Positions 7,313 through 18,050 of a stretch of 29,202 bases of DNA are shown here, one piece after another. The notes under the pieces were generated by a model, which saw nothing but the letters and a program-made list of their open reading frames with translations, did not search any database and had not been told where the DNA came from. The position numbers and the translations under genes were made by a program. Within the stretch, counting starts at the first letter, position 1. The number at the start of each line of letters is the position of its first letter. The DNA is from Plantago elongata (taxonomy: Eukaryota; Streptophyta; Magnoliopsida; Lamiales; Plantaginaceae), in NCBI GenBank assembly GCA_036897095.1, contig JAYMSP010001748.1:1-29202 (forward strand), in the 5' to 3' direction.

Positions 7313-10176
7313 ATGTCCGATAGTGATAGCCAGAATGCCTGAGAAGGTCAAAGCTACGGATCTGAATCGGAGTCCTGTACGGAGTCAGGACCTTATTCTA
7401 TGACCTCGGCTGATATAGCTAAGGCCTTTGCCAACGAGGCTCTGGAGGAGCCGAACTAGGAGTCCGAATAGCGTGAGGTCGGAACTAACCCAGAGGCTAG
7501 TAATTCCTTCGTTCGCTAGAAATTCCCGGGTCATCAAACCCTGATCGTCAAATGGAGGCATCTTCTTCTCAGCCTAGTCCCATACATCGTACCTCCACTC
7601 GGGAGTTTGGTGGGAATGATGAATTCGAGGGCAAGGGCACTGAGCTTCCTCCTGAGGTCAGTTTCCTCTGCCACTATTTAGGTTACAACACTCGAATTTT
7701 TCCTTACAAATTACCCTTTATCCTGAATATTCATGAAACCTTCAAGGAGACGGTAGAGGATACCACCGGTGAAACTCCCGAGGTCGCTATGTTCGAGGCG
7801 GCCGGAGCTGGGGTTTCGAGGGGCAAGCGTGTGGCGGCGGAGGTGGCCGAGGCTGTGAAGGAGGAGGAGGTTGACGAGGCGGATGATGACGAAGATGATA
7901 CCGTCGGGACGTCGAGCGGCCGGGTATATGATATTCAATATTCGAGGGCTAGGTCGAAGGTTGTTCATCCGGATCCACTAGGAGAGCTTAATTCGGATGA
8001 TACGTTGCCGACCCGAGCCAGTGAACTAACCGAGGAATGGTTAGAAGATATTCGGGATCGGTATGAAATACCCGAGTCCCTGGAGTTGATGGTGCCGGGT
8101 CCCAAGTATGCTTTTTACAATCCTTCGACTGGGTACATGGCGGTGTACGAAGCGTCGCTTCACTGCGGGTGGAGACTTTCGGTTGCTCCCCAATTCCTTC
8201 AAAATTTCATTGATTTGGATTTGAGCCCTCATCAGATTATCCCGAACTCGTTAGGTAATTTGATGTTTTTCGGGGTCTTGTGCAAGCGCATCGGAATCCA
8301 TTTGAACACGACCAATTTTCAACGACTGTTCGAGATCAAGGCTAATGATTCACATTCAAGCTATTACTCCATCTTGGCGAGGCCCGTATATGTTTTCTTT
8401 GACGACCCGATTTCCTCGCTTGGCGTTGAGTGGTGGAAGAGGTACTTTTTTGTTCGTTCGGTACTGAAGGAGGGTGAGCCCGAGTCAAGCCAAAAAAAGT
8501 GGGTGTATCCGAGGAAGTTCTCTCACGAGACTTTTCCTTTTGTTCGGCCGTCGTCCCGGAACTTACCCTTGTGGATGCAGGCGCTAGAAATCTATTTCTT
8601 CCGAGGGCTAATCTACCAGCTCTTACCTTACTTGGCCGGATTATCTCCGGAGTGTTACTGTGGTAAGCCGCCACAAGATTTTGGTTCATAATAGTCCCAT
8701 AGACATACATCCGAAGTGTTCTTGACATGTATTCTTACTCTTCTTGTCTGACTCAAGTATAAATAGTATGTATCTGATCATTTATCCTCTCTTGCCTGTG
8801 TAGACCACTGGTTCGATTACGTCATGTCTACCCTTCTCGAACTAAAGAGGAAGCAATGAGAGGACAAGGACAGGGAGATTGCTGAGGAACAGAGGAGCTG
8901 GCTTATCAAGGTTTCTACCACCCTCCCGATGGATGAGCCCGTGAATGCCGCGGTCTTCTCGGATATTAACACCGATAGGGTCGCCAAGGCACTGGAGGAG
9001 CTCCGGATGCCCACCCCAAAGAAGGAAAAGACTAAGGCTGCCAAGGAGGCGGATGCGAAGAAGCCACCCAAGGCGTCCGGATCTTTCGCTTCGAAGGTTG
9101 TATCCGGATCAAAGAGGGCTTTGGAGGGTTCTATCTCTACGTCGAAGAAGGCGAAGGGTAAAACAGTCATGGTCCCCGACTCGGATGCCGACTTAGAGGC
9201 TGAGGTGACCAGACTAGTGGCAATGAACGAGGTCGAGCGGCTAGCCGAACTGGCTGCGGTGAGCCGGAAGGTTAGTATCCGAGGCTTCTGCCTTTGAAGT
9301 AATTTCCTCGCTTGTTTATCTTTTCTAAGTTTCTTACGCTCGTTTCTTTTTAGTTGACTACAGTGGTTCAGGCGTGTTGTCATGTGGCCAGGGAGAGGGC
9401 CGAGATTGATGCGCAGATATCGAAGTCCAAGGCTAGCGTGAAAGATTTGGAGGGAAAATTCTGGGAGTACAGGACTAAGTACCAAAATGTTGTCACAGAT
9501 CTCCGTAGGTCGGATGAGAACCGCCAAGCCTTGGCTCGCGACTTGGCTTTGGTCCGGGCTGAACGGGATACATTGGAGGAGGGCTGTGGGGAGACCTCGG
9601 GTTGTTCCGGAGCTTCAAGGAACAAATGCTCAAGAACATCATGCACACGCGAGTGAAGGTTGCTCGAGACTTCTTGAGCTCTGACTCGTGCAAGTACTAC
9701 CTGATGCGCAAGACGGATGATGCACGTGCGGCTGGTTTTGACTCTGCTATCGGGCAACTCCAATTGAAGGATAAACTTCCGAGCAACTTCAATGCGAAGA
9801 GTCTGCGCTTAAGTCCGTTCAATAATCTGAACGACACTCGATTTTACTGGTGAGCCCCTCGATGATGTTTGAGCTGATGAGCAATAAGTTTTGAGAGCTG
9901 GTTGCCTTGGAGACTCCGGAGTTGAAGTTCAATCACGGAGGCCCTTATCTCCCGAAGTTTTTTTCTGAAGTCTTGCTCCGACATCTCTTGGTGCCTTTGG
10001 ATGAATACTCTGCTCACAACCGCGATTGGCTGAACATTCCTGGCCCGGTTCATGGACAGCCGAACCTCAATCTGGTAGAAGAGGCTTCAAAGTTTGTTGA
10101 GAAGGCGAGGATGGCGCACAAAGCTCTCGAGGCCAAGAAGGCAGCTGGCGAGGGGAGTTCCAATGCCCCGGAATGA
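7313..10176 (+). pseudogene. aORF1, spliced antisense gene with Transposase_28-like domain (inner)
   Basis: Proposed transcript: leader exon with three ATCCGAAG units, leader intron 6969-7311 (AA|GTAAGT ... TACTAG|G), coding exon 1 7313-8683, intron 8684-8803, exon 2 8804-9270, intron 9271-9353, exon 3 9354-10176. The start MSDSDSQ is shared with the outer copy. Exon 1 has early stops and a frameshift near 7518, then is open for about 380 codons: an acidic run EEEVDEADDDEDD, then a globular part (FYNPSTGYMAVYEASLHCGW, PHQIIPNSLG, FFGVLCKRIGIH) that matches my memory of PF04195, a 'putative gypsy type transposon' domain. Exon 2 is Lys/Ser-rich with a stop at its eighteenth codon or so. Exon 3 starts with a coiled coil (RAEIDAQISKSK...), has frameshifts near 9590 and 9850, and ends in a conserved C-terminus (LLVPLDEYSAHNRDWL). 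The exons join in phase. Function is unknown. Confidence 0.8.
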
Positions 10177-10664
10177 GGAAGAGATCTTTGAAGGCGGAGT
10201 ATGCTCCATGATCTTTGTACGGTCTTCGGACCTTGAAATAATTATACTTTTCTTGCACTTGTCTTTAATGTCGAATATTTGCTCCATCTTTCTTACTTTC
10301 AGATAATGAGGCTACGGCTTTGTATTTGTGCTCTTTTTGGATGCTTTAATTTGATTCTTTGTATGAATATTTTTGACTGTTGATGATTCGGGATGTTATC
10401 TGGATGCTTCGGATGACTTGTGCTTTATCTTTGCTTAGTCTTCTTTGAATTTATTGTGTTCGGATTATGTTACGATATACCCGAACGTCTATGAATTGTG
10501 GTTTAACAAGTCATTTTTTAGTTCGGAATATACCACATCTGATGCTTTTGTAATCCAAACCAAGTATGCTCGAGATTATTTTTGAAAGAGATAACCATTG
10601 TATTGATTTGACGAAAATTCAATTACAAACGGTAGGATCCAAAAAAGACTTCGGATTAAACAAA
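10177..10664. other. Convergent spacer between aORF1 and pol (inner)
   Basis: aORF1 (+) and pol (-) both end into this region. It begins with the shared motif GAAGGCGGAGTATGC (10190-10204), followed by AT-rich DNA with AATAAT-type possible polyadenylation signals. No coding sequence is supported. Overlapping 3' ends of the two transcripts are possible here. Confidence 0.55.
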
Positions 10665-11918
10665 CTATGCATGAAACTTCTGCAAATTTCTCGGATTCCA
10701 AGTTCTCTTAAGCACTCTTCCTTCGAGGTCTTCCATCTCGAAGCTTCCAGTGCTTCATAACCCGATGACTCTGTACGGACCTTCCCAGTTTGGTTTTAGT
10801 TTCCCAACATGATTGAGGATGCCGGCTCTCCTTAGGACCAAGTCTTCGATCTGGATATCCTTCTTGCGTACAGTTTTGTTGTAGGCCCGGGCAATCGAGG
10901 CTTGGTACCTTAAGATATGAGCTAGGGAACATTCTCTCTTATCTTCGAGGAGTTTAAGCTCGTACATCCCAGCAATCATATTGTCTTCGGGTTGATACTG
11001 TTGGATTCTTTGAGTTTCCACGATAAATTCCGAAGGTATGACAGCTTCGGAACCATATACTAGGGAGAATGGAGTTTCTTGGGTGGCAGTCCTCAGAGTG
11101 GTTAGATGAGCCCAAAGTACCCCATCTAAGTCTTCAACCCAGCTTCCTTGGAACTTCTTGACTCTTTTCTCCAGGTTCTTCACAATGGTTCGGTTAGTAG
11201 ACTCGACTTGTCCATTTGCCTGGGGATATCCGACCGAGGTGAAGCGCTTCTCTATTTTCAAAGATTTGCACCATTCTTTAAGCTTGTGTCTGGAGAACTG
11301 GGCTCCATTATCGGAGATGAGGATTCTAGGTAATCCAAAGCGGCAGATGGTGTTCTTCCTGATGAAGCATCTGACCCGGGCTTCTGTTATGGTAGCCACT
11401 ACTTCGGCTTCCACCCATTTGTTGAAGTACTCGACTCCTACAATCAAGAATTTCTCTTGTCGTGCTCCTTGGGGGAAAGGCCCCACAATGTCGATACCCC
11501 ATTGATCGAATGGGCACGAGATGATTGACGAAATCATCGGATTGCTTGGTGTATGCGGGGTGTTGGCATAAAATTGGTAGTCATTACAGGTCCGAGCAAA
11601 GCTAGCCGAGTCCTTGTCTATTGTAGGACAATAGTATCCTTGCCTGATGATTTTTTGTGCAAGGGTTCTTCCTCTGGAATGACTGCCGCAACTTCCACTA
11701 TGTATCTCTTCCAGGATGGTCTTAGCCTCTTGTGATTCGAGGCAACACAAGTGGGTTCCATTGATGTATATTTCGTAAAGTTCATCTTCAAGCATAAAGT
11801 AGCGAGGTGCTCGGCACTGGACCTTCCGAGCCTTTGTTGGATCCAAGGATAGTGTCCCATTTCGAAGATCAATCAAAATTTCAGTCATCCAAGTTCTCTC
11901 TTCATCTAGCTGGTACAA
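10665..11918 (-). pseudogene. pol: Integrase of inner element (387-codon open stretch, one late stop)
   Basis: Integrase inserts the cDNA into host DNA. The open stretch 11918-10755 shows the zinc-binding domain (H73, H80, C111) but the fourth ligand is Tyr114 (CNDY instead of CxxC). The catalytic core has D143 (WGIDIVGPF), D203 (ISDNGAQF) and E239 (NGQVES), giving exact DD35E spacing. A GPY/F motif (NWEGPYRV) follows near residue 380. A TGA then interrupts the last 30 codons, which are otherwise conserved with the outer copy and end at a TAG at 10665 (TWNPRNLQKF). This is the best preserved pol domain in the window. Confidence 0.9.
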
Positions 11919-13236
11919 AGGGAAATCTTGATTGTGGAGAGAAGAAGTTCAGAGAGTTAGGAGGATGATGCTTCTTGTATCCACTGCTCCGGATGCGGAA
12001 GCAAACTTAGCCAAAGAATCTGCTTTTTCATTGTATGATCTATCAAACTTCTCGAGGGAGAATTCCTCGAACTTTGATACGGTTTCTTTGAGTCTCTCCA
12101 GGTATTAGATCATACTCGGACTCTTAGTGATAAAAGCCCCGGAGTATTGTGATTCCACGAGCTGAGAGTCAGTGTAAGCTCGGATCTTCTTCACCTGAAG
12201 TGCTTTTGCCATCCGAAGTTCTACCAGAAGGGCCTCGTACTCGGCTTCATTACTGATCACCCGGAAGTCTAGTGTAATGGCATAGTCAATTTTTGCTCCT
12301 TCGGGACTCCAGATATGGATACCTATACCCCTGAGCCTTCCATTAGATGATCCGTCCACATGTAGGATCCATGCAGGAGCTTGCTTTCTTGTGATAATCT
12401 CTGGTTCTACAGTCTCCTCTGTTTCCATCTAAGTATCAGTTAGTTCGGCAGGGGCGACTTACATTATTGTATCTGAATCTTCCACAATGAACATCCACTG
12501 ATTTCCAAAAAGGCCATTTTCATGATCTGACTCCTCCTCTTCTATTACCAAGGATTCGTATAGGGGAGCATCGGGCAGGATTTCTGGATCTATGAGTTCG
12601 AGACCCGTTGGTTCCGGATCCTTGTGATCTTCCTCCGGAAAGTCGACTATAAAATCAGCTAGTACCTGGGCTTTCTTAGCTGATGGAGCTTGATACAAGA
12701 TATCATACTCACTGAGTTCGATTGCCCATTTGGAAAGTCTTCCGGATTGAACCGGCTTACCCATTACTTGCTTGAGGGGCTCATTGGTTAGGACCACAAC
12801 TTGATGAGATTTGAAATAAGGCTTGAGCCTTCGGCCAGTGTGAATAAAAGCATAGGCTAGCTTCTGGATGTGTAAGTACCTAAGTTAGGGACCTGCAAGA
12901 GTCTTTCTTAAGTAATACACGGGCAGATTTGTCATTTCCTTGGATCCAGACTAGCACGGAACTCATAGCCTCGTTTGAGACTGCCAAATATAAGTATAAG
13001 GGTTCTCCCTCGAGTGGCTTGGACAAAAGCGGGGGCGAGAGTAAGTAAGCTTTGAGGCTCTTGAAGGCTTCCTCACACTCCTTAGTCCATACAAATCCGT
13101 CCCCTTTCCTTAGGATCTTAAAAAATGGCAAATTCTTTTTCGCGGACCTTGAGATGAATCTACTAAGAGATAAAACTTTTCCGATGAGTTGTTGCACCTC
13201 GTTGACATTCTTCGGCTGAGGCATGACAAGGATGGC
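11919..13236 (-). pseudogene. pol: RNase H region of inner element, with second (Tat-type) RNase H
   Basis: The part up to about 12460 is the connection and first RNase H, recognisable from FVWTKECEEAFKSL, a frameshifted LRYLHI...YAFIHTGRRLKPYF segment, and LSEYDILYQAP. The first RNase H has a frameshift near 12930. The second RNase H lies at 12428-11980: VDGSSNGR (D25 of the open stretch), NEAEYEALL (E63), AYTDSQLV (D87) and, after a TAG, RSYNEKADSLAKFAS with the final Asp. All four acidic residues are therefore present in the DNA. Two RNase H domains in tandem are the known mark of Tat/Ogre elements. Confidence 0.85.
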
Positions 13237-14010
13237 TCAGATCTTCTCCGGATTAGCACTGATCCCTCTTTCTGTGACCATGTATCCGAGGAATTTTCCT
13301 CCTTTGACCCCGAAGGTGCATTTCTCCGTATTCAAGCTCATTCCGTACTTCCTAAGGATGGAAAAATAGTTTTCAAGGTGTTCGATGTGGCTCTCTTCGG
13401 TCTTGCTTTTGACCAACATATCATCCACATAAACCTCTATGGTTTTTCCGAGCTCTTCCTTAACCTTTTTTTTCACGAGCCTCTGATATGTTGCCCCGAC
13501 ATTTTTGAGTCCGAATGGCATGACCTTGAAGCAATATACTCCCCCAGCCACGAAGAATGTTGTCTTCGGAACATCTTCTTGTGCCATTCGGATCTGGTAC
13601 AATCCCGTGTAAGCGTCCTTGAAACTTAAAAGGGCGCATCCGGATATAGAGTCTACCAGTTGATCGATTCACCGCAAAGGATAGGGGTCTTTCAGACAAA
13701 ACTTGTCCAGTCAGGTGAACTCATTACACATTCTCCATTTGCTGGGGGACTTTTCAACTAAGAATACATTGCAAACCCAATCCGAATATCTTACCTCTTC
13801 AATATGTCCGGCTTTCAACAATCTCTGCCATGATTGCAACTTCTATAGGGCTGAAGTCTTTCTTCTTTTGTCGGATATGTTTGACCGTCGGGTCCATGTT
13901 CAGACGGTGAACGGATACCCTTGGGTCTATCCCTCTGAGATCATTCGTACTCCAAGAAAAGATATCCAAATTCTTTTGGAGGCAAGATATTAGTTTCAAC
14001 TCTATTTAGG
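13237..14010 (-). pseudogene. pol: Reverse transcriptase of inner element (broken)
   Basis: RT copies the genomic RNA to DNA. The N-terminal piece (13999-13799, DIFSWSTNDLRGIDPRV) is separated by frameshifts from the palm region (13602-13237), which holds MPFGLKNVGATYQRL and the catalytic EVYVDDMLVK (YVDD at 13431-13420) and ends with GYMVTERGISANPEKI followed by TGA at 13239-13237. The same TGA codon occurs at the same position in the outer copy (16758-16760). Confidence 0.85.
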
Positions 14011-14820
14011 AACTCATCTCAGACCCTAACTTAGTCTTTTTGTCTGGATTGCCTTCGAAAATTTGAATCTCTTTGATAGTCTCATGAGGCTCTATCCGGA
14101 CAGACTTAGGGAACTTGTGATCAGTCTTCGGGGGCTGTGGTACACTCGGCCCTTTAGATATGAAAAGTATCGGATTTGTAGCCACATTCGTAGACATGAT
14201 GTAACATTCCCAAGCCTCCCCCGCCTGTTCCCTAATTCCTCTCCGACCCCACAAGGAGTGGGGAATTTGATTCGGTTGTGTAGCGGGGATGAGATAGCTC
14301 GAAACTGATTGAAGCTTGGCCTTCTGAAGATAACATTGTAGTTGAATGCTTTATCAACAACAAGAAACAATACTGTTTGTGTCATTCTCCTCGGGGAGGT
14401 CCCCATTGAAACTTGCAGCTTGATTGTTCCGATGGGTGTGACAACCGCATCCCCGAACCCGGATAGTGAAGTGTTTACCTTTCCATACTCGATGTCCCCC
14501 AAGTTCATCTGATATATAGTTCTTTTGGAGATGATATCCGAAGAGCTGCTGGTATCTACTAAAACCTTGTTGACTTTGTAGGTGGCGATTACTAGTGCTA
14601 CCACCAACGAAACATTAGGAGGTCGGGCGTCTCCACTTCCGAATGTAAGGGGAGGTATCTCACTATCATCGAAAGAGATTGTGTTCGATCCCCTCGGAGG
14701 TGCTACATTTCTCCCTAAGTCTCCATTTCGGATGTCTTGGGTTGTTCTCCCTCTGACATTGCGGATTTCTCCACCGCTCGGACCTCCAGCTATGGCATTA
14801 ATTACCCCGCTGTAAGGCAA
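14011..14820 (-). pseudogene. pol: Protease of inner element, active-site glycine changed
   Basis: A 242-codon open stretch from the MPYSGVIN segment through the protease. The catalytic motif reads VLVDTSSSSDII: Asp and Thr are kept but the Gly of DTG is Ser (14556-14548). The outer copy still has DTG. Retropepsins need Asp-Thr/Ser-Gly, so this copy is probably inactive. A frameshift after the PTPCGVGEELG segment separates the protease from the RT frame. Confidence 0.8.
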
Positions 14821-15911
14821 GTTCTCATAATATCCTTCCTCCGGATACTCCTCATACTTTCTTGCCTCGGGTGGTGGAGTATTCCTCGGTGGAGGTGGAA
14901 GTGTCTGGACTTATGCCTCGGGATCCTTTCTTTTCTTCTGCTCGGGACCTGTTCTTCCCTAGAATATGGCTCATTAAGCTGTCCACTTTGGATATGTGTT
15001 TCAATCTCTGGTTTGAGTTGAATACATTTCTCTGTTGAATGTCCGGTTTGTCTATGAAAAGCACAATAAGACCTGGCTTCTTTACCCTTCCTGTTGTTGT
15101 AGAAAGGTCTCGGCCACTGGATATCCAAATTTTTCTCGACCATAATAAACAAAATCTCTTCCCTCGGATGGTTCAACTGAGTGTACTCAGCATACCTTTT
15201 AGGAGGAGGAGTTCTCTCCGAAAATCTTGTGTCCCTCCTTAAGTCCGGTTTCCAAGCTTTGGGAGCTTCCTGTTTAACAGGTTCCTTGGTCCTTTTTTGT
15301 CCGGCTCTGACGGGGACATTCCTTCGGAACTCGACTCCGTATAGGACATGATCACAAATATCCTCCAATTGTCTTTCATTCAGAATTTCCTCCTTAGATA
15401 GCTTCTTCTGGAGATCATGGTTGATGGTGTTAGCATACAGGTGACGAACCCATTCTTTAATATTGTGCGTTTCCACCTGTCGGACCTCTTAATTGAACCT
15501 ATCCAAGAAAGTCCGAAGATCCTCATTCTCGGACTGAATGATTCCAACTAGATGATCTACGGACCTCTTCCTCCTCTTGGATTTCTGAAACCTCTGTAAG
15601 AAGAGTGTAGAAACATAATCAAATTACCTTATGGACCCGGATGACAAACTGGTCCACCAATCCATTGCTTCTCCAAAGAGAGTAGTAGAAAATTTGAGCA
15701 CCTTGAGGTTTTCGTTTAGCCCGTTGGTATCCATCTTGGATTCATATCGGATGAGATGGGCAGCCGGACAACTATTTCCGAAGTATCGCTCAAAGTTTGG
15801 AATGGTACATTCTGCTGGATTTCTCTCTCTCTGGATAGCATTGCTTAGAGGATTCAGAACCCTCATGGTTACCTTTTATTGAGCATTGACCATCTTGCTA
15901 AGTTTAGCCAT
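14821..15911 (-). pseudogene. gag: gag of inner element (5' truncated, broken)
   Basis: The N-terminal part and leader are deleted; the first aligned codons (MAKLSKMVNAQ) lie at 15911. A TAA at 15878-15876 follows NAQ, exactly as in the outer copy. The capsid part (FGEAMDWWTSL) ends in a stop near 15624 and a frameshift. From 15476 a 224-codon stretch is open and holds VRHLYANTINHDL, GVEFRRNVPVRAGQK and the zinc knuckle CAFHRQTGHSTEKC (C-x2-H-x4-H-x4-C). Confidence 0.85.
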
Positions 15912-15929
15912 TTTCGTTTGCAGAGCTTT

Positions 15930-16183
15930 TCCAGACCCGGTTTGCCTTGGATCAAACCTTCAGATGTATGCATATGTGATGTTGGTCCGGACGTGTTATC
16001 CTCGGATATGACGAATTTGTCCGGCTATCCTTGTCACGGTATTCTTCATATATTTTTCCCCATCGTGACCTCGGATGGTCAATGGCTCGGGTCTTTAGAG
16101 CTTTGCCCTTGTGATACCGTGATGTCTTAGGATTTGTCCTCGGGATGTTCGAATGACGGATTGGAATTATTCCCATATCCATA
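15930..16183 (-). repeat. 5' LTR remnant of inner element (internally deleted)
   Basis: Positions 15961-16183 match the last 225 bp of the left LTR (4916-5140). Positions 15930-15958 match the left LTR near 4498-4526. About 390 bp between them are missing, and U5, the PBS and the gag leader beyond 15930 are also missing. In the left LTR the two break regions both carry CCGGAT, suggesting deletion between short direct repeats. The terminal TGTTGA has mutated (TATCCATA on + instead of TATCAACA). Confidence 0.8.
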
Positions 16184-16188
16184 AGCCG
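16184..16188. repeat. Target-site duplication of inner element, right copy
   Basis: AGCCG pairs with ATCCG at 4338-4342 with one mismatch. RT coding sequence of the outer element resumes here. Confidence 0.7.
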
Positions 16189-17060
16189 AAAATATTGAAG
16201 AGGTCAGGTATTCAGACTGGATCTGCAATGTTGTCTTAGTTGAAAAATCCTCAGGGAAATGGAGAATGTGTAATGACTTTACACGACTCAACAAATTTTA
16301 TCCGAAGGATCCCTACCCCTTGCCTCGGATCGATCAGCTGGTGGACTCCACATCCGGATGCGGCCTATTGAGCTTCATGGATGCTTATTAGGGATTCTAT
16401 CAGATCCGAATGGCTCAAGAGGATATTCCGAAGACAGCGTTCTTTGCGGCAGGAGGGGTGTATTGCTTCAAGGTAATGCCATTCGGACTCAAAAATGCCG
16501 GGGCTACCTACCAAAGACTCATGAATAAAATGTTCAAGGAAGAACTCAGAAAGACCATGTAAGTTTACGTAGATGATATGTTGGTCAAAAGAAAAACCGA
16601 AGAAAGTCACATCGAGCACTTGGAGAACTGTTCTTTCATCCTTAGGAAGTACGGAATGAGTTTGAACCCGGAGAAGTGTACCTTCAGAGTCAAAGGAGGA
16701 GAGTTCCTCGGGTACATGGTTACGGAAAGGGGCATTAGTGCCAACCTAGATAAGATCTGAGCTATCCTCGACTTGCCACAACCCAAGAATGTCAATGAGG
16801 TACAATAACTTATCGGGAGAGTTTTATCCCTTATCAGATTCATCTCGAGATAGGCTGAGAAAAACTTGCCATTTTTCAAGATCCTAAGGAAAGGGGACAG
16901 ATTCGTCTGGACCAAGGAGTGTGAAGAAGCTTTCGAGAGTCTCAAAACCTATTTACTCTCACCTCCACTCTTGTCCAAACCAATCGAAGGAGAACCCTTA
17001 TACTTATATTTGGCAGTGACAGACGAGGCTATGAACTCTGTGCTAGTTCGGATCTAAGGT
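16189..17060 (+). pseudogene. pol: Reverse transcriptase, main part, outer element (broken)
   Basis: Continues the RT interrupted at 4342. It is readable in one frame with stops: NIEEVRYSDW, the SSGKWRMCNDFTRLN segment, [34 protein letters not shown] and VYVDDMLVK (YVDD at 16566-16577). Stops lie after FMDAY, before VYVDD (TAA) and after ISANLDKI (TGA at 16758-16760, shared with the inner copy). The RNase H connection (FVWTKECEEAFESL) follows. Confidence 0.85.
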
Positions 17061-18050
17061 AATGATCACTTACCCATATACTACTTAAGCATAGCCCTTG
17101 CAGGACCCAAACTCAGATATTTACACATCGATAAAATGGCCTATGCATTGATCCACACAGCCCGAAGGCTCAAACCTTACTTCATGGTCTTAACCAACGA
17201 GCCACTCAAACAAGTGATGGGAAGACCGGATCAATCGGGTAGACTTTCAAAGTGGACAATCGAACTAAGCGAGTATGATATCTCGTAACAAGCTCCGTCA
17301 GCTAAGAAAGCCCAAGTACTAGCATATTTCCTAGTCGATTTCCCAGAAGAAAACAACAAGGATCCGGAACAAACAGGTCTTGAGCTCGTAGATCCGGAGA
17401 TTCTACCCGAAGCTCCCTTATCCGAGTCCTTGACAATAGAAGAGGAGGAGACAGATCATAAAAATGGTTTTTTCGGGGATCAGTGGATGTTCATTGTGGA
17501 AGATTCGGATACTGTGATGGAAGTTGCCCCAGCCGAACTAACATATACTCAGATAAAAGAAAAAACATTGGCATCCGAGAAATCCATAGAAAAGCATACA
17601 CCAGCCTGGGTCTTGCAAGTGGACGGATCATCCAATGGAAGACTCGGAGAAATAGGTATTCATCTCTGAAGTCCTGAAGGAGTCCAGATCGATTATTCTA
17701 TTACATTAGATTTCCGAGTGACCAACAATGAAGCTGAGTAGGAGGCCCTCCTGGTAGGCTTTCGGATGGCTATGGCACTACAGGTGAAGAGAATCCGTGC
17801 TTAAACCGATTCTCAGCTGGTGGAGTCTCAATACTCCGGAGCCTTTGTCACTACAGGTCCGAGTATGATCCTATATCTCGAAAGTCTTAAGGAGGTTGTA
17901 TTACAGTTCGAAGAATTCTCGAGAGAGAAATTCGATAGGTCATACAATGAGAAGGCAGACTCCCTCGCCAAATTCGCTTCAGCATCCGGAGCCGTGGATA
18001 CGAGAAGCATAATTCTCCTGACTCTTCGGACTTCTTCTCTCCATGGTCAG
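17061..18050 (+). pseudogene. pol: RNase H and second RNase H of outer element (broken)
   Basis: The first RNase H continues without a frameshift here (IYYLSIALAGPKLRYLHIDKMAYALIH is present) and LSEYDIS is followed by a stop. The second RNase H holds LQVDGSSNGRLG, NNEAE with a stop directly after (TAG), the TDSQLVESQ segment and RSYNEKADSLAKFAS. The frame is almost continuous, with isolated stops rather than indels, unlike the inner copy. Acidic linker EEEETDHKNG lies between the two domains. Confidence 0.85.

Larger units (their letters stand above)
4343..16183 (-). mobile_element. Inner Tat-lineage LTR retrotransposon, inserted head-opposed in the outer one
   Basis: An 11.8-kb element read on the minus strand: LTR remnant 16183-15930, gag-pol 15911-10665, antisense genes on the + strand (5789-10176), PPT-like site, and full 3' LTR 5140-4343. 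It is the same family as the host element: LTRs, gag-pol and both antisense genes align along their lengths. It lost U5, the PBS and the gag leader between its 5' LTR remnant and gag, and a part within that LTR. It has fewer stops than the outer copy in integrase, consistent with later insertion, though by eye the divergence of its LTR pair is similar (about 9%). Confidence 0.9.

Noticed and set aside
8817..9527. 236-codon open stretch on the minus strand across aORF1 exons 2 and 3
   Set aside because: It is the mirror of the biased Lys/Ala-rich aORF1 codons, spans an intron, and the conserved protein similarity lies on the + strand.
13189..13629. 146-codon + strand open stretch
   Set aside because: Shadow of the RT palm domain on the minus strand.
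14582..15242. Several + strand open stretches opposite gag-protease of the inner element
   Set aside because: They oppose clear gag/protease coding similarity and have no conserved counterpart.
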